64,000 nucleotides of DNA from Chelydra serpentina (Eukaryota > Chordata > Testudines > Chelydridae): NCBI GenBank assembly GCA_037349315.1, contig JBAIAC010000007.1, forward strand, positions 48,305,001-48,369,000, given 5' to 3'. Shown here piece after piece: positions 18,467 to 32,559 of the stretch. Under the pieces are notes generated by a model that saw only the letters and a program-made list of their open reading frames with translations, made no database searches and was not told the DNA's origin. Position 1 is the first letter of the stretch. Each line of letters begins with the position of its first letter. Position numbers and translations under genes: made by a program.

Positions 18467-21400
18467 TTGAATCAGAAATTGTAATGTATTTAAAGCGTGT
18501 CCTCTGAATACATTGTTTTTGTGTACATTCAAATAAGTAGCCTTGTATTTTACAAAAGACATTCTTTAATTTGTTCTTTAACTTGCTCACATCCCTTCTC
18601 CAAGTGTAAATTTTTTCAACAGAAAAGCACCAAAATTGGTGTCACCTTCCCTCTGCACTTACAGTACAGGATTAAAATTGTTGTACCAAAGAGTCTTGTA
18701 TTTTTCCCTCTTCTAATTTATCACCACCACATATTCCAGAGGAAGTGAAGGTGGGGGTAGGGGGATGGGGAAGATGCTCAGCTGGTAGACAGCACCTCTA
18801 CCTTGCAGAAGATTCATTCCACTGCACATTTTGAATCTGCTGACAAGAAACTTGCAGCACAAGTAATCAGAGCCTTTATAAGATTGATTTTTGTCCCCTG
18901 CTGGCATATGGCATATAGGGGGAAAAGGCTCTCATCTCTCAAAGTAATCTTAACTATTTAGAAGCCATTATTGCAGGATTACAAATCATCTGAATACCTT
19001 TCCTGTGTAACTTAGTTATTTATTAGCAAGCCCAGCAAGTTAGTCAGGTACCATTATATACTGCAGGTCCAATCCTTCAGCCCTTGCTCAGTGGGAGTTT
19101 TACCTGAGTAATGGCTGCTAAATCAGTCCCTGTATTTGCAAAGTTTACTAGACCTGTTTCATTCTATAAACAAATCTGCATAGTGTTAAATATCCTTTTA
19201 ATGGTTGAGAAGTCCTAACAAAGTATATTTGCAGCTCACTTTTTCAAATGGATTCAATCCAAAATGTAGATATATTCTGTCCTAGGTTGGTAAAAAATGC
19301 TTAAAGTGAACTTGTCATATGGACTAAATTAAATCTATTACCGATGCAGCTCTGGAAAAGAAGATGTAGAGAAAAAATGGAGAAGCATGAGATTTATCTG
19401 ATGTTTAGTTGATGTATGGGTATATAAAATCTTAAGTAATACAGATAATGTCACACAATATTGTAACATATATTTTCAGTTGAACGTTATAAAACAATAA
19501 GGCATAAATGGAAATTAAAGGAAAAATCTGAATGGTTGTCAGAGAACACTTTTTCATTCAGAGAATCATAAACATATGGAATGGTGTGTCAGGCAAAGTT
19601 TCTGAGATAAGAAGAGTGGAATAATTACAAAATAGATTTATATCTTGAGGAATAAAGTATAGACAATGGGAAAAAGCTTGAAGTCAAATGATTTTTAACA
19701 CTCACCAAAACAATTCTCATGAAAATCATATTTAGCAGCTAATTTTCTGAAGTTTGCCTTCTATTCTTTGATTACTAATTATATATAAACATATGTGTGT
19801 CATACATACACATACAGAACTATACTATACTTCAAATACATTTCAGAATATCTAAACACACAGAGACTGGGTGTACTATTTTTATGGTTGTATCACTATT
19901 GCTATAAATTAATGGTTGATGTGAAGATATTGGGTGTTTAAATTCTATTAGAAAACATGGAACTCAAAGGCACTCTGATGTCATGGTGATGTGTGCAATA
20001 TAAATACCAATATAGACAAATAGATAAAAAGGCAGCTCCCAAGGCAAATAAAAGCAGTAAACATAATTTCATTTGTACAACCAGTAATTAAAGACAGAGA
20101 TGAAAAATGCAAAGCAGATTTTAAAGTCTCTTAAACCTTCGTCTCTTTACAGAGATTTGGATAAAAAGATACAGTTTAGTACATTTATAATCCAAATCTC
20201 AACAATAACAGTGGTCTCTCAGATTCCTATTTCCTCATAAACTCCCCATTGATATACACATTATGCTGTCAAAAATAATGTTGTCAACTCATATTTAAGT
20301 TAAGACTCTGAAGAGCAATGAAAAGGCATACGTATGACAGAATTGGTGGGAAGAAGAGGAGAGGCCAGCCCAAATATCTTACTGACATACCCCTACAGCG
20401 GGACACATACACAGCCCCGGACCATTCCTCTCAATGCATTCTCTTACCTGCCAGCCTCACTTGTGTCTTATCTGGCTAGAGCATAGTTTGCTAATACCTG
20501 TTTTGCTACCTCAGTCAGACAATGGGAGAGCAGCAAGCCCTCACTATATAAATCCAACAAAAAGGACATATAGTTCTGAGTTTCATCTGCATATTGGTGA
20601 CACGGCAGACAGAAGCATCTCATTGTCTCTGGTAGTAGTAGTATGTACACACTAAGCATGAGGAGAACAAAGATGGAACATAGTGGTTTCTTGTTGTGGA
20701 AGAGTAAATACTCCTTTTGTACTTTTTGGAGAAGAAGAAACTAAAACATGGAAGGGGTGCCCCTGTCTACTCTTTTAAGCTACTTCAGGGTAAGTGAACA
20801 AGCCTTGTGGTCAGTGGTATGAGAGGTAGATTTAAGAAATGCATCTTGAATACTGTATCTGTTGACAAGAGATCATCCAGTGTAGATGATAATGCTAAAA
20901 CTGTAACCAAACCAGCCATGTCTAAAAACCAGAATGGTAGGATAATCTATATTATCAAAATGTGACCAGATTTATTTCAACATCATCTTCTCAATTACCA
21001 CACCCTCAAACAGGAAGGCGTTAACGTGATATCGTGCATGGCTCCCAAACCCTGCGTTCTAGCGAGGGTGCGATGTAATGAAAAAGTCCAACAGTATCAG
21101 TTTAATGGTGAGAAGTAGCATTAAAAACGGCAAATGGTTTTAAATTATGAGGATGTTCCAATAATAACACAGTACTAGTATGTGTGGGGAAGAGACAAAA
21201 GTGATTCCTGATATTCAGTAACTTCTATTGTCAAATAAATAATGACACTGATACGTGTGAAAGAGACCCCATCCAATGCTTGGCCTACGCTTTACCTCTC
21301 CAACTTTAAAAGAAAAAATAATAAGGGAAGATCCTTAGAGCATCATCAGGAATGATAGAGAACTTTCTATTAAAAAAATGGGGAGGACATGTAGTCTATT

Positions 21401-21482
21401 ATATTGAACAAAGAACTAGAAATCAGAATGATTACTGGCTTAAATCATGACTGAACCAGAAACTCCCTATTTGAACTCAGGG
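18467..21482. other. No gene recognised
   Basis: AT-rich sequence with short frames only. No domain or named repeat family is visible. Confidence 0.5.
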
Positions 21483-21770
21483 CAGGTCTACACTATGGGG
21501 TTAAGTCGACCTAAGTTATACAGCTCCAGCTACGTGAATAATGTATCTGGAGTAGACGTAGCTTAGGTCGACTCATTGCGGTATCTACCCAACCTACTGT
21601 GTTGGGTCGACGGGAAACTCTCCCATCGACTTACCTTATGCTTCTTGTTCCAGTGGAGTACCGGAGTTGATGGGAGAGTGATCTGCGGTCGATTTAGTAA
21701 GTCTTCACTAGACCCGCTAAATCAAACCCTGGTGGATCAACCGCTGCAGTGTTGATCCACGGTAAGTATA
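21483..21770. mobile_element. Harbinger-like MITE, 3'-truncated
   Basis: Starts GGTCTACACTATGGGGTTAA. The interior has AAGTCGACCTAAG and its partner CTTAGGTCGACT forming a hairpin around AGCTACGTGAATAA, and the interior words TCGATTTAGTAAG and GTTGATCCACGGTAAGTA. It resembles the 10118-10412 element in layout (hairpin, TCGATTTA words, GGTAAGTA). The terminal TAGTGTAGACC expected at the right end is missing. Confidence 0.6.
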
Positions 21771-24411
21771 GTCATATCTCAGTCAACTTCTGATATAAAA
21801 ACTGCATTTGAGCTGAGCTTTCCTGGGAAACTAAACTTCCAACAACATACCTCTCTAGTTTTGCTTATTACATTGATTTTCATCATAAACATTCTAAGAT
21901 TGTACCCAAATGCATTCATTATTAGTTTTAATTATTTAAAAAATTACTTATGTCTTGAAGGATGGGATGGCTTATAGGAATGTTAATATGGCATAAAACC
22001 TGTAGAGACGGACCCTCTATATTGCAACTGCCAGTTTCAATTCAATATATGTCTGTTCTGTTACTGAAAGTTATAATCTCCGGGCTGTTTAGAGGCCTAT
22101 GCAAAATATTTTCGTGTCTTATTCCAGTTCCTAGTGTGTAGTGCTGGAGTCCACAGAACAAAATAGCAACACAATTGTCTCTAATTCACACACTCAATGG
22201 CCATTAAATCTCCAGGGCTATCAATATGGCATCTTTCATGAGATATTATTTAAAATAATTCAGTAGTACCGCTGATTTTTGATTCATGCAGAAGTAGAAA
22301 TCAATAGGCACCAAAGCAAGTTTTCATAATTGGGTCTTTTGTTGGCACTAAGAAATACAGCAATACACTGGGTCAAAAGACCGCATTCAACAATGATGGA
22401 ATGGAGAAAAAAAAAGGACTGAATGCCTGCATATATCTGGAAGAATAGCATATAGATGAAAAGGTTATTTAAAGAATTCTACTATTTTCATGTAACCTAG
22501 AAATTTCCCACAAGCATCCAATATTTTATTATGTTATTTAATATGTATAAATAACCACTAATTTTGAATAATTGTAGATAGATATAGATAGATAGGTATA
22601 TCCAAGATTTTCAAAAATAACTAGTGATTTTGGCTAACAAGAGGGGGAAAAAAAGTTTGATGATGTCGACAAATATTTTAATGGGTCTTGGACACTGCCC
22701 AGCAACTCGGGCAGGTGGCCGAAGGCTTGGGTGAATGGCATCTGTGACCCATTGTCTAGTACTATTAAAACGTAGAAGAACTCTGACATAAATGGGATTT
22801 AGCCACAATATGCAGATCTGTTGAAGAAAAAAGTAGAATTATATTTATCCCTAATATGCAAAGAGAGCTGTTTGTGCCAAACAAAATGAGTATTTGAACA
22901 AGATACATTCAGATGTTGACGCATATGAATTACTTCGTACGTATTGCTTGATAGCATACCAGTGCGCAAAGTTGTTAGCATCACTCTAGGCATGTTATGG
23001 ATTTACTATATTACATACAATGCAATTATTGATTTACATAAGTATTGCTATTTTTTCCCAAATGTAACAGATTTTAGCTTGAAAGGACTATAAACTGAGA
23101 AACTTGCTATAGTTTAAAATTGGCAGCTGGTCGGGAGATGAATGCCAAGCAAAGTGAGTGTACAGGAGGTTCCTGCTGTTTCTGCAGGGAAGCATCCCTG
23201 GGTGAGACATCTGTTGTTCAGACTTCACAACACATTGTATCAGGTGACAGTCAGTCCATACCTAATCCAAATTTCTTCCACTGTAAATTTTCTCGCCAAG
23301 TGAAAATACATTTATACTCTGCATTATTTGTCAAAAATGGTCAAATCTTGTTAATTCACTTATCCATGTTTTAGTAATGAATCTCTACTTTTCTTAGTAT
23401 TGTCATTGCTGTATAGCAATAATTTATTTTTCCATGCATGTTTTTAGTAGAAATGGCTTGAGGCGCAAAATCCAGATCTGAATCTGTATCTAAATGTCTC
23501 CAAATTCCAGGCCTGTTTGGACTGGGATTACTTTAGGGGATCCAGTTCCAGGTTTCATTTAATCACCGACTTCCTACACTCCGACTCAAGTGAATGTCTG
23601 CATGATATCACCATTAAAAATGTTTCCGTGGAACATGTGTAGTCGTTGTAGGAGGTAGTTGGTGATACATTCTACTCATTCTGGTGTGTTTTAGAAACAC
23701 TTTTAGCATAAATCCTCTAGTGTGATTTGCACTTCACTTAATTTATAAATATATAGACAAGCCTCAGTCTGCACATCATAACCAGCAATGTTTTTGTATC
23801 ATGCACCTCAAATGAGAAAATCTGTAAATCAGTTTGCTGTTGTCTCATCTGTTTTCTTTGTCCCTCTTGCTGCCCCTTCTGCTGTCTAAGGAGAAACTGT
23901 TCTTTTCCACATTCTTTCTTACAGCCGCTACTGCTTGAGTGATGGACAGAGGGACACATTTTAGGAGGAAGAAATGAAAACTGAAGACCATAAGGGTCAA
24001 TGGAAAAATGTCCCCCAATAGGATGCTTTCTTAAGAACAAAATGACATCACTGCTGAATCCCTCTGAAATCAGAAACAAAAATCCACCTCCACTCTGACC
24101 ACAACCATTTCCTTTAGAAATCCTTCTGCTCACATTCTGCACCACAGCTAAACCACTTGTGCTTACCTTCAAGGCCTTCCTCAGCTCCAGCCAACATCTT
24201 TGCTTTCATCTTCTACTATCTGCCTAGTTTGCTCCACTGAGACCACAAGTTTGTTTGTGCCATTTTCCATTCTTGTCTTTGCACTATCTTCCATGCCTCT
24301 GTTCTATTTCTGGAACCTCTGCTCTGACCCGGTCTTCCTGGGCCTACTTCAAATCCCTCCACAGAACACGTTCCTTCTGTTATTGCGAAAACATTCCACA
24401 AAGGTATAAAC
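21771..24411. other. No gene recognised
   Basis: AT-rich. A GATA-type microsatellite patch lies at about 22576-22593. A 144-codon minus-strand frame (23738-24172) has no domain I recognise and is probably spurious. Confidence 0.45.
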
Positions 24412-24480
24412 CCAGATTCTCAGCTGGGGTAACTCAGAGTAGCTCCATTGACTTAAATGGATCAGCTGAGGCTCTGACCC
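24412..24480. repeat. Quasi-palindromic short repeat, copy 1
   Basis: Reads TCTCAGCTGGGGTAACTC, AGCTCCATTGACTTAAATGG, ATCAGCTGAGGCTCTGACCC. This layout (CAGCTGG-TGTAA at the left, a CCATTGA-TCAATGG core, and CAGCTGA-GGATCTGGCCC at the right) recurs through the window. Confidence 0.65.
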
Positions 24481-24544
24481 TATTTAATTTAAACAATGAA
24501 AAGCCTGTGTCTCCATTTCCTCCCTCAGTGTACAATGTATAGGT

Positions 24545-24650
24545 TTTCTCTTGTGCAATTCCTTGAGGACAGAGCCTTGTATCACACTTTTGTCCCATAC
24601 AGAGTTGAAAACATTGTTAGCCATTGACTAATGATAAATAAATAATACAA
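24545..24650 (+). repeat. Possible SINE 3' tail, diverged
   Basis: CCTTGAGGACAGAGCCTTGT ... GATAAATAAATAATA resembles the GGGGCAGGGACC ... AATAATAATA tail seen better at 37836 and 51622. Weak. Confidence 0.35.
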
Positions 24651-24942
24651 AAGGCTTCTCCCTTGGCCTTCTTCTCTGAGTAAGCTGTTCACAAAGTAAG
24701 AACTGGGTGTAAGGCCTGTTGAGAAAAGGATAAACCTTATGTGGCTCTGGGAGTAGGCTTTGAATTATGGCTTTGACAGAACTAGAATGGGATAATATTG
24801 GGTTAGCTGCCAAAAATTCATCTATCACCACTAGCCATCACAAGATCAAATATATTATTTTATAGCCCTTATTTGCACCTCTTATATACCCCATAGGATC
24901 AAAATAACAACTTGCCTGTTGGTTGGTATATAAGAGTGAGGT

Positions 24943-24954
24943 GGGGGGGGGGGG
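24943..24954 (+). repeat. Poly-G tract
   Basis: Run of 12 G within GAGGT(G)nACGC. Confidence 0.8.
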
Positions 24955-25171
24955 ACGCAAAAAGGAGGTTCCTATCACAGCTGCTGCTCAGTAGTTTGGT
25001 AATATTGAAACTGGATAAGATTCCATACTAAAGACATTCCAGAGGATATAAAGTTTGACATCACATGTAAGCAACATGTTTATTTTTCACTGCTCTTTTC
25101 AGTTCCTCTCTTTCTTTCATTTCTGAGGAAATGAGTATTCCTCTAACTTCTCTATGTACAATGTACAAGTC

Positions 25172-25240
25172 ATCTTTTCTTCAAAAGCTGATAGAGGTTG
25201 GTCCAATAAAATGTATTACTCACCCTCCTTGTCCCCCTAA
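25172..25240 (+). repeat. Fragment of a dispersed repeat (GTTGGTCCAATAAAATGTATTA)
   Basis: CTTCAAAAGCTGATAGAGGT, then TTGGTCCAATAAAATGTATT and ACTCACCCTCCTTGTC. I recall this sequence as dispersed in turtle and crocodilian DNA but cannot name its class. The partner at 25626-25705 holds the adjoining 3' part in inverse orientation. Confidence 0.5.
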
Positions 25241-25625
25241 TAGTGGCCCTGGTCAGGCTCCAAGTATGTGAGGACTCTGGGGGCAGTTCTGTGGATAACC
25301 ACTTGGTGGGGCCCAGCATTGGCTGACTGTTATTTACCCCAGGACTCCTCCAGTTCTGAACCCTGACATCTAGGAAAGAAACAGCCAAATTGCAGAGGTT
25401 TCCAATTGTATATATTTGATAATTAAACTAAATAACTAAGCAAAAAGAATAAACTAAAATTCACATAAGCAAATCAAATTAAAATAAAATGGGCAATATC
25501 AAATCATCCAATTAATCAAATGATCAGGTTGATAAACATTTTCAAATAAACTGCCCATTCTTTATAAGAGTTACTTAATTATTTGGGAAGGCAGCAGTTT
25601 TGTTTAGCTACCAGCCCTAGAAGTA

Positions 25626-25705
25626 AAGTAGTGTAGTTGTAGCCATGTTTGTCCCACGATATTGGAGAGACAAGGTGGGTGAGGTAATTGTCAGTCTCAG
25701 TACCA
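25626..25705 (-). repeat. Fragment of the same dispersed repeat, minus strand
   Basis: On the minus strand: ATTACCTCACCCACCTTGTC, TCTCCAATATCGTGGGAC, ACATGGCTACAACTACACTA. It overlaps the 3' words of the 25172 copy and extends beyond it. Confidence 0.55.
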
Positions 25706-27014
25706 ACTGATATATTCATATTCCAGCTGGATGGCTGAACACAGGGAAGGTCAAATCTCTCCCAGGTTGAAGGCAATGTTGAGACTACATCTCTGATACC
25801 AGTTAAAGCAGACTGGCTATCACCTAATCACCCATAATTTAGACAATATATTTCTCTCCCCCAAATTATAGGTAGCCAAAAGTCCAATATAATTCAAGAC
25901 TATTTGGCTTGTCACATTAAAATACAAGAATTTAGGTGATGATAACACGATTTCTCAGGATTAAACATACAAATCCATAACGTATGCATGTTTGATCTTT
26001 TAGCCAGTGAGGTTATTTAACCTTGGCTGTTTTATGTATTTGAGAAACTATTTTCTAGGCAATGATCTCAAATAAATTCTGAGAGTTTTATATACACACT
26101 CACATAGTCACTCACACACTCACTAGCAGCCGCCTACTAAGCAAACAAACCAACCACAGATGCCAGAATGCTAAGGTAGATGCATCATTTCACTGCTTAA
26201 AAATTGGAAACAATAAATCCAAGAGATTGATACTTCATAGGATGGTTATTGCAATTCTTGTGGTTTCATTCAGCTTCAGGAAGCTGATATATTCATAATA
26301 CTTGATAGAACAAGTATGGATACTTTTTGGGAGAAATGAATGTAGTTTCCCCGAAATTTGTCATTACTGGTGAGGGTGCAGCAGTTCACAGGCCTACATT
26401 TTTTCAATCTGAAGAGAAGGTTATGGGCATTAACTACAGTTGTAGAAAATGATTAGGTTTGGCATAGATGTCAGGAAGGTCAAGCTTTCTTACAATTTTC
26501 TCCCCCTTTTTCCCTCAGCCATTCCCCCCTCCACAACTTTTCCTGTTGTGCATAGGGCATAGGGCTCTAATTATCATATGAATAATCCAGTTTCCGAATA
26601 ACATACATTATTTACAACAAAAATCATGCCCCACAGTTGTTCTGTGCATACAACATAGAAAGTGCTATTGACTTTGAAGGTCTCTGCAAAAGTATAATGC
26701 ATATATCAGTTGTTTATTTTTAAATGTCTTTTCACCATAGACTAAATAGTTTCAAACATTAATAATGGATATTTACCTAGAAAAAAATTACAGTCTAAGG
26801 AGTGTACTGCCTGGAGGATAATATTAATTAGTAATAATAGTCCATAAGTTAGCATGTATTTTCAGAAACTATCTTCTTTTACATATGTATGGAGAATACT
26901 AATTCCAATAACCTTGTTCAAATTGGGTCACTTCCTTTGAGGCTTTGTAAATATCTAGATGTTAATCCTTTTTACCTATGCAGCTGAGATTGGGAGTTGC
27001 ACATGAGTATTGTA
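25706..27014. other. No gene recognised
   Basis: AT-rich, short frames only, no repeat recognised. Confidence 0.5.
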
Positions 27015-27298
27015 GGGTATGTCTAGCTTGCAAATAAAAAGTTATGTTCTTAACTCAAGCCAGCTAACCCACATTAGCTAATTTGGGTTAAAATAGCAGT
27101 GAAGACAAAGCAACTCCGCTTTTAACTTGCATTAGCAACTGGAGTTCAACTTCACACACCCCTGTAGACTTTAACTTGAGCGGCTAACCAGGGTTAAAAA
27201 CCAAGTTGCCATCTTTTCATTATTTTAACCTGAGTTATCCAACAAGGCTTAGCTAACCCAAGTTAAGTACACACTATTTGCTGCAGTGTAGACATACC
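27015..27298. mobile_element. MITE, Harbinger-like, about 284 bp
   Basis: Ends GGGTATGTCTAGCTTG and (reverse complement of the right end) GGTATGTCTACACTGC are imperfect inverted repeats. The interior is rich in inverted copies of GCTAACCCA/TGGGTTAAC, so most of it can fold. The target duplication is unclear. No coding frame. Confidence 0.65.
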
Positions 27299-29855
27299 TT
27301 TAGAGGAAAATATAGTTCCTGTGCACTGTGATTTATAATCAAGCTGCAAAAATGTGTGCTAGTCTGGAATATCAGATCCAAAACTGGTAATGGACACCTT
27401 TAATATGAAAAGCCTGATTGTGGAAATTGAGCCCATTCACACACTGATGGGAGAATAGATTCCTTAGCGCAAATTAGGCATCAACATTGATAAAATATAT
27501 TAACAGTTATTTTGTGACAATAAATAAGAGGCTATGAGGATAATCATCCAAGATTCCCTGACATAATATCATGTCAGTCACCTGCAAGCACAATTCTCAT
27601 GAATAGACTGTGCCTAGATTTCAAAGGGGCCTTAAATGGGGTTCTTTTTGTGCATGAAAACACGTAGACAAATGGGATTTGCATGTGTACATTTCAGCAA
27701 CTGTGTATGCAGGAGTTGGTGCCTGAAACACATGAGCATATGCGGGGCGGAGGTGAGGGGATGTGTACAAAAGAAGGTCCCCTGAAAATCAGGCAGGTGA
27801 TGTTTTGTACCTTCACACTGGCTGATGTAAAAGTCTAAAAAAATTTAAGGCAAAAAGGTGACATACATTGGTGTGAAAATGTGGATAGGTTAAAGAATTC
27901 TCCCCCTTTCAAACTCTCTTAGACATCAAAGTCAGGAACAGAATGCTATTTTTTTTTTTAGTTTTATGTTCAGTCAATAATTGGCATTTTACCATTGCCG
28001 GCCTTCTTCAATGAGAAGACTAACTGCTTGAGGAAGAATCTTTTTTGAGGTTTGACTCACTCTCCATCTGGCAAAAGGGTTTGTGGGAAACACTCTTCCT
28101 AGTCCTACTGAATTTCTCTAATACTGCTCTGGTATAGATATATTCCCTTATACTCTGGGATAACCATAAAACAGACCTGCTCAGGCCTTAGCCAGGCTCA
28201 AGGAAGCCCCTCTCAAACTCCATCAGAGGCAAAGTATATCATAGACCTACACAGGTTCCCTAACCCTGGGCTGTACCCGAGTGTGCTTTTCTCTGGACCC
28301 AGTGTATTACAAACCCATTTGTTCCCCATAATGCTGAGAGAGGCAGTGAAGTGACGAGGAGGAGGAGTGCTGTGGGATTTTGCCAGAGCCTTTCCAACTA
28401 TTTTTCTAAAGGTTTTGGTTTCATAAAATGAAAACTGGTTTTGCAAAACCTAAAACTTTAAGAAAAAATAACAATTTGAGGCTCTCAAAATCTCATCATC
28501 CCCAAGCCTAATAATTCTTAGGTCTGATTTAAATATATAAAAACAAAGAACTATAGAGTTCAGGCTTCAACTCCAGCTCAAAGCTACTTTTTTTTTGTTG
28601 CTACACACTACAAGGATCTCCAAACAGGGTTGCCTTGAATAAAATGTGTGCTGTAAAACCTCAGCACAATGGGGGTGAGTTAAGGATGAAATATCAGCCT
28701 TGATTCTGTATTTTCCTGGTTCATCCTTTAAAAAATATATTTCTATAATTTAATATACTCTTGATTCAGTTGCCTTTTTCAGCATTCGCCACCTTGTTCG
28801 TGTTTTATGCAATGTCTGATAGCAAGTGTCAAGAGAAATTTAAAATTATAGTTCATTTACTCTGGTTAAACATAAGGAAGCAAAAGCAATTACCAGAGTA
28901 AAATGATGGAATTAAAGATTCTTCTTGCAGCCTAGTTAGGTATTTAGTGTTTGATGAGTGTTGCAAAAGATAAATCCATTTTTCATAGAGGGCTGTATCA
29001 ATCTACCAATCATGAATGAAAGCCACTAAACATGATTTAGATATCAAATATATGGTTTGCAAACAAAAATCAATCTTTGACTAGGGAGGTACAAAGTAGT
29101 TGACAATAGTGTCCCTTTTTTGTTCATCAGTAGAAGAATGCTTTTTAAAAAGTGATGAATAAGCTTTATACAACATTTTGAAAATTCTTACTAAAAGTAT
29201 GATTAAAGAAAGATTAAATTTTAAAGAGATCCCTGCAGATGTTCTGCAAAAGATCTGATGTACATAATCCCATATATACAGATTAAATGCATCCTTAACA
29301 TGAGGATAAAATGTTAATTAGTTTTTAGTTTAATTACAGGCTTAGTACATGCTAGAAGTTTAAATTTAATTGATTGGTGATTCGGTTTGATTGACCATAA
29401 AAATTGAACATATACTTACTGTTTTGGTGCCTAACCTAAATTAGTGCATGTGCATTGTAATTTAATCCCTGGTTTATACAGTACAGTACTTTATGCAGAA
29501 AGATACCTGTTTGATTATTAGATATAGCAAATTTTAATTCATATAAGACATATAAACCAGGTTTTTTTAGATGAATGATTTATAAATTCAATGCCAGAAC
29601 TGTTTTTACATCGTTCCCTATAGCGATATTTAGGGCTAAATTGAGCCTATAGGTTCAGACCTAAGTATGGGGTGGCATGTACCTGAATTGTCCCTGGAAG
29701 AGCCTTAGAGTCAAAATGTCTCCATGCTAATCTCTTGATCTGGAGGTCAAGCCTTTGGCTATGGTTCTGTCCACTTGCCACCCACTTGCTTGCTTGCCCT
29801 GTTCTCCTTTCTTCATCTCAAGCTGTGACCCTGACAGATTTTGTGCTGTGCAAAG

Positions 29856-29883
29856 GTGCGTGTGTGTGTGTGTGTGTGTGTGT
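29856..29883 (+). repeat. (TG)n microsatellite
   Basis: About 13 TG units with one CG interruption near the start. The short frames across it are cysteine-valine repeats with no meaning. Confidence 0.9.
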
Positions 29884-30773
29884 TTGAGAGAGACCTTATT
29901 CTCCTTACTCTGTGTAGTATACTCTCACCCAACTCTGCTCCATGGTCAGCCAGCTTCCCTGGTAAAGGCAGGGAAGGTGCCATAACCATGGGTCTGTCCA
30001 CTCTCCCTCCTTCCCCACTTGCTAACAAGGAGGATATTAGATGTGCCTCTGCTATCTCTCCCCTCTAAGCCTGTAACTGTGGTTCAATCTAGCTCTTAAC
30101 AGAAGTACAAGAGTCCTCAACTAGGACTTGACATGCTGTGGTCCATTTTCTTTTGGGATTTCGTGTGTAAAGTTTTGGGTTACACTACTTTTGGCTTTTC
30201 AGTTTGTAAGGAAGAAAAGATTAACTATGGGGTTCTTTTTGTGACAGTTGGAACAAATTCTCTTTCTCTCAAAATGCCACAGGAAACTGGACCCAAGTAA
30301 AAATACTTCTCAGGAGCCAGAGTTTTAGGAACAGCTGTACCCTAGTTTTTATGACCACTATGTAGAAATTTTACATGTGCTTTCTAAAATATATCTCTAT
30401 ATATAATTTATTTGTTGTTAGGAGTGGAGCCAATATGGAAACATTTTGACTCAGTTGAATTTTTTCAGCTTCCAAGGTTTTTAACGTTTCTAAACTTGTA
30501 GTTCAATACCAACTCAAATAAACATATTCCTATTCTCTTTTATCATCCATGTAGGGACACAGTGCTGTTCTTATTGATTTCAATAGGACTTCTCAAGCCA
30601 ATAAGGACTACTCAGCCATGAAGAAGGGTTTCTAAAATCAAGCCCTAAATATCTAAATGTCTCTTTTTATAGTCAGATGTCATACTAAAAACATATTGAA
30701 AGATCCTGACCGTTTAGAAACATCTAGTTACTGGATAGAGACCAGAAATGCAAGTTCTGGTTGAAATTATGCT

Positions 30774-30848
30774 GGCCAGATCCTCATTTGTATCAATCAG
30801 TGTAACAATGGGGTTCTGTTAATTTACACCATCTGAAGATCTGGACCT
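30774..30848. repeat. Quasi-palindromic short repeat, copy 2
   Basis: CCAGATCCTCATTTGTATCA, CAGTGTAACAATGGGGTTCT, AATTTACACCATCTGAAGAT then CTGGACC. Same layout as 24412-24480. Confidence 0.6.
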
Positions 30849-31394
30849 TAATAAATGATGTTTTATTGTTTTGTTTGTAATTACTAATTTGTATTACAGA
30901 TATGCACAATTGTTGACAGTTCAGATTAGTTTCTTATACAGAGTATTAAAAGAGATGTTGTCAGATGCACAAGATAGGGGAATGCAACAGAGTTGAGGCG
31001 TTAGAGGTTCTGAGTTACGTTTAAGTATTACATAATGTTATTTATTATAAAAGTTATACCAATGCTTTAGAAAATGCTTCTGAGTCCTACCATCTGCTTG
31101 TATTATTGTTGTTCACAAGGTTTAGTATTTTTTTCTGGGGTCTAGCCAGCCCGCTTGTGTGTAATAATCTGGAGTCCTTTTATACTTTCCTCAGTAATCA
31201 TTCACATTCTGTTGCAAAACCAGTACAACTTTAAACAACTACTTCTCATGTTTAATTCATGTTTGGGTTATTCTCAGATGGTCTTAGAATGCACCCATTC
31301 ACTACAACCTTCTTAAAATAGCCTTTGAATATACAAACTTACAGATTCCTTCCCCATTTTCCCAGAGGGAACCTTGTACTGTATTTCCACTGCA

Positions 31395-31397
<3 letters not shown>

Positions 31398-31437
<40 letters not shown>
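31398..31437 (+). repeat. (TA)n microsatellite, 20 units
   Basis: 40 bp of uninterrupted TA. It is followed by AATAAAAGACAGACC. Confidence 0.95.
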
Positions 31438-31443
<6 letters not shown>

Positions 31444-32318
31444 AGACAGACCAGGGCCAACTAGGTGCAGCTGAACACCTATATTTCCCATTGACTTTGG
31501 AATTAGGCCACTTGCAAATGTACAATTAAAGTGTATATTTTTAAAAACAAAGCTGTCCTTATTTTTCTGTTTAATTATATATATTACAACAAAACATGAT
31601 CCATTTGATTTGAGAGTTAGAATTGCTGATTGTCCTATCATATTCTATTTAAAGATTTTAGTTAATTAAAATGCATTAAAAATTCAGGGCGTTTGAGTGG
31701 CACTTTGGGTTACCCAACTAACCTTTCACTTCAAAAGTATCCAGTTAATTTTTATATTATCTCTAGGAATTGATCATACACAGCTCCCTCTAAATATTTG
31801 CTATTCAAGCTGGGTTGATTAGTTGTGACTTGCCTAAAAAGTCACATGACATTGTTTCTGGTCCCTGATTGATGGAACGTATAAGGGTTTTCTGCACAAA
31901 CATTAGTGCCATGTGACTTGGAATTCAGGTTCCATGAAAATTCTTGCTGATGGGCTTGTTTGTGTGGAAAAATTTTATATTTACAGAATATCTGTCAGGT
32001 GCTTCATGCATTCATGGAAAGTAAATGCAAAAGGCATGTGACCATGGCCAAAGAGAATTCATTTAAAAATGTGAATGACTATTCATGAAAAACTTGTTGT
32101 AGTGTTTACCCTCTTCTAGTAAAGAATATTGTTAACATTCTATTAAAAGGTCAGGCATTTATCAGGGTCAGAAATAACTATATCATACCAAAACACCTCA
32201 GTCTGTTGACTGAGGCTGTATCATATCCTATTAAACTGAAAGTTTTATTGCAACCTTAACTATAGTCCAGCTAATTCAGCATAACCACCCCTCAATCCTG
32301 CATATTGATCTTCATAGC
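31438..32318. other. No gene recognised
   Basis: AT-rich, short frames only. Confidence 0.5.
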
Positions 32319-32559
32319 TTTGTCTTCACTAGCTAACACATGGACGCTAACATGAGGTAAAATTCTAGTGAAGAGAAGATAGCTGTAATTTTAACACGTT
32401 AGCAGGTTGAGGTAAACACAACAGTCCCCCAAAGTCTTTACCTTGACCTGCTAGCCAATGTAAAAATTGCAAACTGCCTAGTGAATTTTACCATGTTAGT
32501 TACCATGTGTTAGCTAGCACCAGGTAAGAACACACCTTTTTTCCTAGTGTGGATGCACC
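32319..32559. mobile_element. Probable MITE, Harbinger-like
   Basis: Left end TTTGTCTTCACTAGCTAACA, right end (reverse complement) GGTGCATCCACACTAGGAAA: a short imperfect inverted repeat. The interior has inverted words CTAACACATGG and CCATGTGTTAG, and ACACGTTAGCAGG with CCTGCTAGCCAATGT. It resembles the 27015 element in style. Confidence 0.5.

Larger units (their letters stand above)
27299..31397. other. No gene recognised
   Basis: AT-rich apart from a GC-richer patch at 29750-30070 that holds a TG microsatellite. No coding or named repeat signal, except the quasi-palindrome at 30774-30848. Confidence 0.5.

Noticed and set aside
22611..25776. Minus-strand frames of 60-144 codons
   Set aside because: No domains, no splice structure and composition like the surrounding DNA.
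29856..31437. Regulatory meaning for the TG and TA microsatellites
   Set aside because: Ordinary simple repeats with no supporting context.
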